Of a stretch of DNA of 64,000 nucleotides, positions 1 to 10,855 are shown piece by piece (within the stretch, counting starts at the first letter, position 1; each line of letters starts with the position of its first letter). A model generated the notes under the pieces. It had not been told where the DNA came from. It saw only the letters and a program-made list of their open reading frames with translations, and ran no database searches. Made by a program: the position numbers and the translations under genes. The DNA is from Euphorbia lathyris (Eukaryota; Streptophyta; Magnoliopsida; Malpighiales; Euphorbiaceae): the NCBI RefSeq assembly GCF_963576675.1, contig NC_088913.1:92503001-92567000 (forward strand). Direction: 5' to 3'.

Positions 1-675
1 CTTGACTTATTGTATCTTGTGACAATTATCTTCGCCTTTAATAATAATTTAGCTCTTGTTTTGTTCTATGATTATTTGTTTAATCTCTGTCTTACGCTTT
101 ATTCAATTGGTTTAACTCATTCAAAAGCCCCAAATCTAGTAGGCACATATTGCGAGCTGAATCTGACCTAGTCAGAGCCTAGGAGATTGACGACCTCTTA
201 GTTGATTAAGCGCCAATTTACTGAGCCTTAGACCTAGTTTCGGCCTTAGGGAATCACACGCTAGGAACCTCAGGAGGGTAAGTAGGGTTAATCACCTTGA
301 ATACAAGTGACTCAGATTAGGTTTTTATTCAATAGACTTGATAATCTATCTTCATTATTATCGTTCATACCATGTTCCTTCGAATAATTGCATTAATGAA
401 AGATCAATTAGGGGTAGAGTAACTTAGTTAGGCGTAGAATAACTTAGCTAGAATTAGATAACCTAGTTAGAATTAGATAACTTAGCTAGGATTAGTATAA
501 TTCAACCTAGGAGTAGATTAACTTAAACAAACCAACTCAAAACCCCCTAAGCCTAGATAACATCCGAGATCGAGTAGCTCGGTACTTGCAGAAATAAATC
601 CTGTGGACGATAACCTGGACTTAAACCAGAAATTTATTACTTGATAACGACGGGTTACACTTATCCCTTAGTGAG
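1..675 (+). repeat. Truncated LTR fragment of the family-D element
   Basis: This stretch matches the reverse complement of the outer part of the two LTRs at 15232 and 20170, including the run near 606-675 that pairs with their first 100 bases. It therefore lies in the opposite orientation to element D. It lacks the last ~37 bp of the LTR and stops at position 675. It is followed by about 17 bases of unknown origin and then copia fragment A. No PBS or coding sequence accompanies it. The left end runs off the window, so its full length is unknown. Confidence 0.85.
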
Positions 676-692
676 GTTTCGCGGAAACCGCA

Positions 693-3236
693 TCAGTAGG
701 TCAGCTTGATCTCATCTTTTAGTACATGGTCTCTGATGAAGTGATGCCTTATGCTAACATGCTTCATCCTGCTGTGTTGGACTGGATTCTTAGATAGATC
801 AATGTCACTTTTGTTGTCGCATTTGATCTCTATTGTCTTTGTTTTGACTCCGTAATCCTCAAGTTGTTGCTTTATCCATAGGACTTGTGCAACACAGCTT
901 CCAGCAGCCATGTACTCAGCTTCAGTTGTAGACAGAGCTACAGATGATTGATTCTTGCTGAACCAAGATACTAGACAGCTTCCAAGGAAATGACATCCTC
1001 CCGAAGTACTCTTCCGTTCTAGCTTATCTCGTCCATAGTCAGCATCAGTATATCCAATGAGTGTGAAGTCATTTGAGGTTGGATACCATAGACCTGCATC
1101 AACTGAGCTTTACAAGTATCTAAAAATTCTTTTCACAGCCGTTAGATGAGATTCCCTGGGGTCAGCTTGATATCTAGCACAATAGCATACTGAGTATTGA
1201 ATATCCGGTCTACTAGCAGTGAGATAGAGTAAAGAACCTATCATACCTCGATAGAGTTTACTATCAACTGACTTACTCTTCTCATCCTTGCACAGGATAG
1301 TATCAGTTCCCATGGGGGTTGATATTGGTTTGCAATCTACCATGCTGAATTTCTTTAACATTTCCTTGGTGTACTTAGACTAACTTATAAAGATGCCATT
1401 CTTACCTTGCTTGATTTGAAGTCCAAGGAAGAAGTTGAGTTCACCCATCATTGACATTTCAAACTCAGTTTGCATCTGTTGGCTAAATTCTTTGCACAAA
1501 GACTCGCCAGTAGAACCAAATATTATATCATCTACGTATATCTGTGCAAGTAGGGTATGTTTACCCTTTTTCTTAATAAACAAGGTTGTGTCAGCTTTTC
1601 CTCTGACATAGTTCCTGGTCAGCAGGAAATTGGTCAACCTCTCATACCAAGCTCTTGGAGCTTGTTTTAGGCCATACAAGGCCTTTTTGAGTTTATAAAC
1701 GTGGTTTGGAAACTTTGAATCTTCAAACCCAGGAGGTTGATTAACATATACCTCTTCGTTTATAAAGCCATTAAGAAATGCACTTTTCACATCCATTTGG
1801 TATAGTTTAAAATTCATGAAACGAGCATAGGCACACAATATACGTATAGCTTCTAGCCTAGCAACAGGTGCAAATGTTTCTCCATAGTCTATACCTTCTT
1901 GCTGACTATAGCCTTGGGCTACAAGTCGAGCTTTGTTTCTAATCACATTTCCATGCTCATCTAGTTTATTTCTAAAGACCCACTTGGTTCCTATGGGCTT
2001 TTGATTCCTAGGTCTAGGCACTAGATCCCATACCTCATTTCTGGTGAATTGGTCAAGTTCTTCTTGCATGGCATTTATCCAATATTCATCTTGCTCAGCA
2101 TCACCAAAATTCTTTGGCTCAAGCATTGAGACGAAGGCAACATTGCTAAGGTATTGTCTAAGTTGATCTCTGGTCATCAACTTGTTTTTGGCAGCATCAA
2201 GAATGGCCTGTTCTGTATGTCCTCTTGGGATCTTTATTTCCTTGGGCAATGTTGAGTCGTTTGGAAGAGGTGTTTCTACAATCTCTACATGAATAGATTG
2301 GTCAGCAAATGATATTTCAATTTCTTGCTTACCTTGGGTCAGCTCCTGTATAGATGACACAGAGGCTTCTGGTTGATCAGCGGAAGCTGAGCTTGGTTCA
2401 TCTTCTTCAGGCTGAGCTGACTTACCTGTAGGGTCAGTTTCATCGAACTCAACCTGCACAGACTCTTCTACAACCTGAGTTCTTTTGTTAAATACTCTAT
2501 ATGCTTTACTGTTTGTTGAGTACCCTAAAAAGATCGCCTCGTCAGCTTTAGCATCAAATTTAGCAAGGTTGTCTTTTGTATTGAGTAAAAAGCATTTACA
2601 CCCAAAGGCACGAAAGTATCCAATGTTTGGCTTTCGTCCTTTCCAAAGCTCATATGGGGTTTTGTTAAGTATAGGTCTAACTAGAGCCCTATTCAGTATG
2701 TAACATGCCATGTGAATAACTTCACCCCAGAAGTACTTTGGAAGCCTATTTTCACTCAGCGTTGTCCTAGATATTTCGACAATAGTTTTATTTTTCCTTT
2801 CAATGACCCCATTTTGTTGAGGTGTTCTAGGAGCAGAGAAGTTGTGGTCAATACCACTGGTTTCACAGAATTCATCAAACTGTTGGTTTTTGAATTCTCC
2901 ACCATTGTCGCTTCTAATGTGAGCTACTCTTAGGTCTTTGTCATTTTCAAGCTTTTTGATCAGTGTGGTAAACATCTCAAAAGTTTCATCCTTGCTGCTC
3001 AGCAAGATGATCCAAGTGTATCGAGAGAAATCATCTACAATAACCAAGGAAAATTTCTTACCTCCCAAGCTGAGTGGCTGGATAGGTCCGAAAAGATCCA
3101 AGCGTAGTAATTCCAATGGTCTTTTCGTTGAGACAATATGTTTGCTATGAAATGACTTTTTAGTTTGTTTGCCTTGTTGACAAGCTTTACACAGTTGATC
3201 TTTTTCAAACTTTAATTTGGGTAATCCCTCAACTAA
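693..3236 (-). pseudogene. Copia pol remnant (integrase, RT, RNase H), fragment A
   Basis: Read on the minus strand this is one continuous frame holding the integrase core ([24 protein letters not shown]), the C-terminal integrase tail, RT ([32 protein letters not shown]) and RNase H (YTDADYG, TEAEY). Internal stops fall at 1380-1382 and 1110-1112, and a third at 3237-3239 separates it from the gag-protease part. At all three, element C has glutamine, so each fits a single C-to-T change in CAA or CAG. There is no frameshift. The frame ends at an artificial stop where the fragment joins foreign sequence near 693. It is inactive because the RNase H tail, LTRs and start are gone. Confidence 0.9.
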
Positions 3237-4929
3237 TTACTTTCTAGCTAATTTGGCAAGAAGGTCCATACTGACATGCCCAAGTCTTCTATGCCATAGC
3301 CAGGAGTTGTCCTCTTTAGACACCAAGCATATGTTTTTAGAAAACTGTTTTTCTAGGTTTAACATGTATACATTTTCTACACGAGAGGCAGTTAAAATCA
3401 ATTCATTTGTATTTCCCTCAAGTATTTGACACTTAGTGTCATCAAATACAACCTTTCTGCCGCTCTTGCAAAGCTGAGCTACACTCAGCAGATTGTATTT
3501 GAGACCTTTAACTAAGGAGACAGACTCAATGGTTGGGTTACCTCCGATAGTACCTGAGCCGACTATCTTACCCTTCTTGTTGTCTCCAAAGCTTACACTT
3601 CCACCTCGTTTAAGCTCTAGTGTGATGAACTGAGTTTCATCACCTGTCATATGCCTTAAGCATGCGCTGTCTATATACCATAGTTTTGACTTCTCCACGC
3701 ATGTCAAGCTGACCTGCAGTTTAAAATATCCATTTTTAGGTACCCAATTCCTTTTGGGTCCTTTCTTGTTAGTATAAACAGGTGCAAAATCATATTTTAA
3801 CTTGTGACGGCATACTTTTATGGTGTGGCCTAGCTTACCACAGAAATCACAAAAAGGTACCCTTTGTGGGTTGAACTGAGTATGGTCAGCATTATTGTGT
3901 TGGGCATGCCAACATACTTTTGTGGTATGCCCTTTTCTTCCGCAGAAGTCACATTGGACAATCCGCTTGTTATGCCAACACACATCCTTTGTGTGTCCCC
4001 TTTTTCCACAACACTCACATTGAGTAAATTTCTTATGCTGACTAGTATTTGCGTACTCAGCATGGGGTTTATTTCTACTTGAGCCCTTCCCTTGACTCTG
4101 TAACATTGTGATATCCTTTCTAAGTTTCTTTGACTCAGATTGAACCTCCGTGACAAACTTATGTAAGATTTTCATGTTGGTATGCAAGTCATAGTTGTCC
4201 TGGAGAAGATATCGGAGGTCACTCAGTTTGACCTCTTCAATCTCATCACAGCGCCTGCTGAGTGCCTTAATCTTTTTGTTACACTTCTTAGTTAGTGTAT
4301 ATAAGTCACTCAGGGCATTTACCATTTCATTTCTAAACAAAAGAAAGGATGTTACCTCATTGTTGTTTTCCTCCTGCTCGGAATCCTCAGAGAGGTCAGC
4401 TTGCTCAGATTGGGATTGGTCAGCTCCATCATCTGCCATGAAACATATGTTGGCTATTTCATTTTGCTCAGCTTCATATGATGTTGACACATCACTGTCA
4501 CTCCATGTGGCTACCATAGCCTTTTTGCTTCCCTTCTTCTCCTTTTTGAGGTTGGGACAGCTTGACTTGATGTGCCCAGTTTGATGACACTCAAAGCATG
4601 TGACAGACTTCGAGCTGTCCTTCTTGTACTTGTCACTTGACTCGACTTTATACTTGTAATTTCTTCTAAATGACCTTTTGCCGTTTCTATCATTCCTTCT
4701 GAACAGCTTTTTCATCTTTCTGGTGAACATGGCTATTTCCTCGTCATCAGTTGACTCAGCTTCAGTCGAGTCAGCTTTCATGACAAGTGACTTTTGTTTC
4801 TTATCTTCTGATTTTTCTTTCTCTTTAGCTTCAAAGTTTTTCATAGAGATTTCATGGGTCAGCAAGGATCCGATCAGCTCATCATATTTATAGGTAGTCA
4901 AGTCTTGAGCTTCTTCTACAGCAGTCTTC
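3237..4929 (-). pseudogene. Copia gag-protease remnant, fragment A
   Basis: The frame holds the C-terminal half of Gag, four CCHC zinc knuckles (CFECHQTGHIKSSC near 4575-4610, then three more between about 3810 and 4025), a lysine/glutamate-rich linker, the aspartic protease motif WYIDSACLRHMTG and the GAG-pre-integrase block LWHRRLGHVSMD. Gag binds and packages element RNA, and the protease would cut the polyprotein. The protease glycine of D-S-G is alanine here and in element C, so this is a family trait rather than damage. The N-terminal Gag domain is missing because the fragment is truncated at about 4929. Unlike C, Gag and protease share one frame here. Confidence 0.88.
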
Positions 4930-7086
4930 TCGATCTATCTCTATAGATCTTTATACCAAGTATATAAGCTGCTTCACCAAGGTCTTTCATTGAGAAGTTA
5001 CCAGATAACCATACTTTCACTGACTGTAAGAGAGCAACGTCATTTCCCATTAATAATATATCGTCCACATATAGTATGAGAAATGCTATAGAGCTCCCAC
5101 TTGCTTTCTTGTAAATGCAAGCTTCTTCGCAATTTTGTTCAAAACCAAATTGTTTTATGGTTTCGTCAAAACGCTTATTCCAGCTTCTAGATGCTTGCTT
5201 GAGTCCATAAATGGATCTCTGAAGTTTGCAAACTTTATTTGCATCCTTCGATATGAAACCTTCAGACTGCATCATATATAAATCCTCAAGCAGGTTTCTG
5301 TTTAGGAAAGCTGTTTTCATATCCATTTGCCAAATCTCATAATCATAGTGAGCGGCAATTGCAAGCATGATTCTGATTGATTTGGACATAGCCACAGGAG
5401 AGAAAGTTTCGTCATAATCAATTCCTTGCTTCTGACGATATCCTTTCGCTACTAACCTAGCTTTGTAGATGCTAACCTTTCATCCATGTCTGTCTTCTTT
5501 TTGAAGATCCACCTGCACCCAATGGGTATTATCCCTTCGGGTGGATCAACCAAAGTCCACACTTGGTTAGTATACATGGAATCCATTTCAGAATCCATGG
5601 CCTCAAGCCATGCTTTAGAATCTGGACTAGTAATAGCCTCTTCGTAGTTTTCGGGTTCGTCGTCTAACACGGGAACCTCATTATCATCTCCCACTAGAAA
5701 ACCATATCTAACTGGGAGTTCACGAACTCTTTGTGATCTACAAATAGGTGGCACTAGAGTCTCATCTAATGGGACTCCTTCGGGTACCTCAACCGCCTCT
5801 GTTGTTTCAGTCGGTGTTTCTTCTTCTTGAACTTTGTCAAGTTAAATCATGCTTCCCTTTTGTGTTTCTTCGAGAAACTCTTTCTCTAAGAAGGTTGCGT
5901 GCTTGGATACAATTACTTTCTGATCATCTGGATGATAGAAGTAATATCCCATAGTTTCCTTAGGGTATCCAATGAAGAAACATTTATCAGATTTCGAATC
6001 TAGTTTGTCGGACGCAATGCGTTTGACAAAGGCTGAACAACCCCATATTCTCATAAATGAAAACACGGGTTTCCTACCAACGAACAATTCATATGGTGTG
6101 GAACTAGCGGATTTAGTTGGTACTCGATTTAGGGTGAAGAGGGCAGTTTCTAAGGCATAGCCCCAGAACGTCTTTGGAAGTAAGGCCATTCTCATCATGG
6201 ATCATACCATATCTAATAGGGTACGATTTCTCCTCTCGGACACACCATTGTGTTGTGGTGTATAGGGAGGTGTCCATTGTGAGCATATCCCACATTCAGT
6301 TAGATAATTCAGAAAATCATCTGAAAGATATTCGCCACCTCGATCAGATCGAAGCGTCTTTATTTTCTTTCCTAATTGATTTTCTACTTCATTCTTGAAG
6401 CATTTGAATTTCTCAAAAGCTTCTGACTTATGCTTCATCAAGTAGATGTAACCATATCGGGTATGGTCATCTATGAAGCTTATGAAGAATCTGAATCCTC
6501 CTCTTGCTTGGACTGACATAGGACCACATACATCTGAATGAATGAGTCCTAGAGTGTCTGATACACGCTCACCTTTATTGCTAAAGGGTGTCTTTGTCAT
6601 TTTACCTTTTAAACATGATTCGCATGTTTCTAATGATTCGGGATCGATTGGATCTATAAGCCCATCTGAATGTAGCTTTAGCATGCGTCTCTTGTTTATA
6701 TGGCCTAAACGACAATGCCACAAGTAAGTTGAATTATCTAGCTTATGTCTTTTGGTATCAATTGCAAAAACAGGAATTTTGTCATCTAACACATAAATCC
6801 CATTTTGTGATATTCCTGAAAAATAAAAGATCGAATCTTTATAAAAATTGCAACTCTTGTCTTTTATTGAAATATGAAAAGCCGTCGTCAACAAGGCGGC
6901 TAATAGAAATAATATTTCTAGATATTCCTGGAATATCCTCAGGCTGCATCCAGTATCAAGTACCAAAAGATTCAGACTGTGAAATTTCAATATAAAACAT
7001 ACCAGATGTTGAAGTCCCAGCTTCTTCCCCTTTTGAGGAAGGCTAGGTACACCAACAGTTTCTTTTCCAATGCCCGTCTTTACCAC
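4930..7086 (-). pseudogene. Copia pol remnant (protease, integrase, partial RT), element B
   Basis: Minus-strand pieces show a protease motif (LVLDTGCSLR), the integrase zinc region (LWHCRLGH with CESCLKGKM), the integrase core (SFIDDHTRY, LRSDRGGEY, NGVSERRNRT) and RT (KTAFLNRNLLEDLY, YVDDILLMG). Stops lie at 6202 and 5842, and frame changes occur near 7050 and 5450. The protein ends at the RT block ILGIKIYRD, where the sequence switches to fragment A. It therefore lacks the end of RT and all of RNase H. The enzymes would have reverse-transcribed and integrated element B, and none can work now. Confidence 0.88.
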
Positions 7087-7830
7087 AGAAGTGGCACTCT
7101 CCTTTGGGCTTCTTCACTTCCTTTCCCTTAGCTTTGTAGGGCACGGCTTTCTTACATTTCTTGGGATAATTAGGATTGGGATAGCTCCCTTTGCTTTTCT
7201 TTGATCCCTCAATGACAAGAGCCGGTGTGGCTTTGTCTTTCTTCATATTGGGCTCAACTGACTTGAGCATATTTGCAAGCTCTTCAAGAGAGGTTTGCAA
7301 GTCATTCATCTGATAGTTCATAATGAACTGTGAATAACTCTCTGGGAGGGATTGAAGAATTAAGTCTATGCTTAATTCGTTATCCATCGCAAATCCAATA
7401 CTAGAAAGTTTGGTAATGTAGCCAATCATCTTGACACAATGTGTCATGACAGATGTGCCCTCTTGCATCCTGCTACGATATAGCAACTTGGATATCTCGT
7501 AGCGTTCGCACCTGGTTTGTTTCCCAAACAATTCCTTTAGGTGCATGATGATGGAATATGCATCCATTTCCTCATGTTGCCTTTGTAATTCCGGTGTCAT
7601 CGATGCAAGTATGATGCATCCGGTATGATCATCATCAGCCTTATGCTTCTGGTAAGCATCAATTTCCTCAATGGGAGCATCATCAGCAGGGAGATGGGGT
7701 ATCGATGTATCAAGTACATACCCTATTTATCGAACTTCAAAACAATTTTGAGGTTACGAAACCAGTCGGTGAAGTTTGAACCATTCAATTTGTTATCGGT
7801 AAGAATGTTTTGCAGATTGGTTTTAGTCAT
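7043..7830 (-). pseudogene. Copia gag remnant, element B
   Basis: The start is the ATG at 7828-7830, giving an N terminus beginning MTKTNLQNILTDNK, followed by the WFRNLKIVLKF block of copia Gag proteins. A stop and frameshift follow at about 7725, after which the reading resumes (YVLDTSIPHL) and runs through the UBN2-type Gag region to a basic linker and one CCHC knuckle, CHFCGKDGHWKRNC, near 7075-7120. The product would form the capsid that houses the element RNA. The leader and PBS lie upstream at higher coordinates. Confidence 0.85.
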
Positions 7831-10800
7831 GATTATAAGAGTGGGTTTAATTAAACCTGAGAGTGAGAAAGAGTAAACGTATGTCATTCATTTGCTTAAA
7901 GTATATCAATCTAAAATTATAGACCTTTTAGTTTATTTTAGATTGCTCCCACTATTTTGCCAAATTAATAGCCCTCCATATTAATTCGAAGAATTTCACA
8001 AATCCTTTAGTGAGCTAGGATCCTAACTCCTGAGATTTCGCCTTGAGTTTACTCAACAAGCTAGTCTCATTCATTAGGTAGATTCATGTAATCAATCACA
8101 TCTTTAATGTGATTCCTAGGTTATTGGGTTACCAACCACATTAGTAACTAATATGCTATTCATATTAATCCCAACCGTCTTGCCCATTAGTTTATGACAA
8201 CATGAGTTTACTCATCCAATTATCATAATCTAATTTAAGTATTACCCCATATTCATGAAAAATGATTTTCGATAATTCAGGTGTTACCGAAAGGACCCCA
8301 AGCTTGAGTTTACTCAACAACCCAAAGGCCCTCAGCACTGCCGGCTGAATTATAATATTAGGGAGGGGCAATCGATTTTAATAACTTGTTTATTTACTTA
8401 ACTTTTCAATGAGGGATTTTATTTTAGGTCTCATAATCTAACTTAGTCTTGATTTGCTTTAGCATACATCAGACACATACATTCACATACATTGGCGTTA
8501 TGGACATATCATCTAAATTATTCCGTCGAGCCAGAGACGGAATAAAAGGGCAAACCTAAGGAAATACTAACTATTGTTGGTCCCTGGTAATTAGTTCCAA
8601 TGGGGGTTTAGGAACTACTATAACTTTTTCGCGTTTTAATTAAGCTGACTGGAAGTTATTTTGAGAGTTTATTTAACTCAGCTTTTTGGTCAGCTTGGTG
8701 AGATATGTTTGAAGACAGCTTTAGTCAGATGTTGACTAAAGTTGTTTTCTTGTGAGTTGAGAATTGACACTCTTGGAGGTCAGCTTCTAACTCAGCACCA
8801 CTTATTTACTCAAGGTCAGCTTAGGCAATTTATATGCTAAGTAAATATAGCAAACAACACATACAATATAAGAGAGAGTTCAGAGATTACTCAGTATCAC
8901 TTATCCTGGTTCGGCCTCTCTGCCTACGTCCAGTCCCCAGAGTCCTCCGGGCTTTTTGAATCCAATACTGAGCTCTTTAACGGTAGAGCACAAACCAATT
9001 ACAAGGCAGTTGAATATGCAAGAGTACATTCCTCTATTCGTCTACTCAACTCCTACTAAGTGCTACAACCCAACACCTAGATTTCTCTACCACTGAATGC
9101 TTACAACCAAGCACTCAGCTTAACACTCTCAATATTCCTATTGATCACAGACTTGTTCTTTTTATGTTAAAGAACACTTTAGATGATTATACAAAAATCA
9201 ATCTAGCATTTACACAGAGAATAGAAAAGTGAGTGTAAGATCTTTTTGTATTTGAGTGCTTTCAAGATTTTCTCTCTTTGTATTTTTCTCTTGATGCTTC
9301 AGTGTTAATCCAAGGTTCTTCATTGTCCTTTTATAGAAGGAGTTTGCAGATTTGGATCGTTTGAATTGTTGTTACCGTTAACACCAAAACGGCTCTTTTG
9401 GGGAACAATTTCTGGTTAGCTTCAGACTGCTCCGCCATTCCCTTTCTCTATTTTCTTTAGGCGTCAGGTTTGTCTTCTTGCGTCTGGCTTGTTTTTGTGC
9501 CAGTTGTCTTTTATCAATAATCCAACGTCCCATGTTTCTTGGAATTAGTCTGTTGTGTGTCTTCGAGGTTCCAATTATTGGTGCAGAAGATTGGCAGACT
9601 TTGTCCTTTAGTGAACAGATCCTTCATGCTGTCCTGACTGTCATTCATCTTTCTTCGTAATCATCGGATGTTTGACTTCTAAGCTGAGTGCATACTTGGT
9701 CAGCTCCGTTCTGCATAAACGCTTCAGAGGAAATCTTCAATTCTAGTCAGCTTCGTTTTGCTTCTGAGTTCTATTCAACTCAGCTTCAATTCTGTCATGC
9801 TGAGTTCCGTTCCACTCAGCTTTGCTTGCGTTCTACTCAGCTTTGCTTATGCTGACTTCTGTCCTGTCTTACTTTATATATATATATATTCTTGCACTCA
9901 ATATTGAACAAACACATTAGTACAATTAAATCAAAGCATTTAAATTTAATTGCCTCTTAATCATGGATGATTTTGTCAAATCAAAATCTTGTGGAAAGGT
10001 GTTTCAATACATATGTCTCTTTAGGTCCTCCGTCTTCTCCATGGCGTCTACTAAAGAAAACTTCAATTGAATTGAAGGGAATCAGATGAGAGGAGAAATT
10101 ACAATAGATAGTAGAAAGGCAGGACTCGTAGGCCCTATTTCAAAAATACCAAAAGACTAAAGAGGGTCCAAATATGTCCATAACTCCAAACATGCATAGA
10201 CTCAATTAAATAAATTTAATTGGTTGATTACATAACTATCTTATGTAATATTTATGTTAATCACATTAACTTATCAATTAACTTTCATCCAATTTTACTT
10301 CTAATAGTTTTCGTATCTTTTATATTAATCTTTAGATTAATATAACTATACAAAACTTTAATTATGCACGTCCCAATTATTTTGATTTTAATTCATTTAA
10401 CATTTTGATTTACAAATTGGTAAAACAAACTTTTAAATAAATTTTCATTCGATAATCAAAACAGAAAACTATCAATTTCTGAAACATATATATTTAAAAC
10501 GATTTTAAATATATATATATATATATCAGTTCTAAAACGGTTTTAAAACGATTTTCAGAAAATAGGAAAAACTACTATAGATTTCTGTTTTATCTTTAGA
10601 ATTAATAAGACTGATTTTATCAATCTAACTATAAAACTAATAGATTTCGTTATCATGATTATCAACCAAAATAATTAGGAACATACGCATAATCTATTTT
10701 AATTAACAATTAATTAAAACTTATTTATCCTTAGAATTAATTAATCAAAACAATTTGTTAATTAATCCTAACTATAAATATTTATTCAATCATATTGAAA

Positions 10801-10842
10801 AACTTCTAAATTTTTATATATGAAATAACGGATTTAACGATG
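7831..10842 (-). other. Leader of element B, interrupted by a solo LTR
   Basis: This covers the untranslated leader between B's PBS and its gag start (7831-8574 and 10010-10842, about 1.58 kb) plus the inserted LTR between them. It is AT-rich and I see no coding sequence in it. Two copies of a short phrase, TTGAGTTTACTCAACAA, occur near 8044 and 8304. Confidence 0.7.
8575..10009 (-). repeat. Solo LTR of the SIRE-like copia family
   Basis: It begins TGTTGGTCCC and ends GTGTTTCAATA, matching end to end the LTRs of element C (33367-34705 and 43455-44800), though clearly more diverged. A minus-strand TATA box lies at about 9329-9335. There is no PBS, PPT or coding sequence beside it, so it is a solo LTR left after recombination between two LTRs. 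The flanks (ACTAT on the left, CATAT on the right) do not give a clean target duplication, which suggests an old insertion. Confidence 0.85.
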
Positions 10843-10854
10843 GCTCTGATACCA
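10843..10854 (-). other. Primer binding site of element B (initiator tRNA-Met type)
   Basis: On the minus strand this reads TGGTATCAGAGC, the standard copia PBS complementary to the 3' end of initiator tRNA-Met. It lies one base from the end of the LTR. It fixes the element's orientation and LTR boundary. Confidence 0.9.
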
Positions 10855-10855
10855 C

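Larger units (their letters stand above)
693..4929 (-). mobile_element. Ty1/copia element fragment A (SIRE-like), no LTRs
   Basis: This is the inner part of a copia element on the minus strand, colinear with element C at 38518-43392. Going down in coordinates it holds late gag, protease, integrase, reverse transcriptase and RNase H. The first ~200 residues of Gag, both LTRs, the PBS and the region beyond RNase H are missing. The upper end breaks at about 4929 within Gag and is fused to the broken RT of element B. The lower end breaks inside the RNase H tail near 693. The lineage call rests on Gag and integrase resemblance to SIRE elements and on shared family membership with C. Confidence 0.85.

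Noticed and set aside
1..692. Possible 3' LTR of copia fragment A
   Set aside because: It matches the LTR of family D in inverted orientation, not the 1.34-kb LTR that the same copia family carries in element C.
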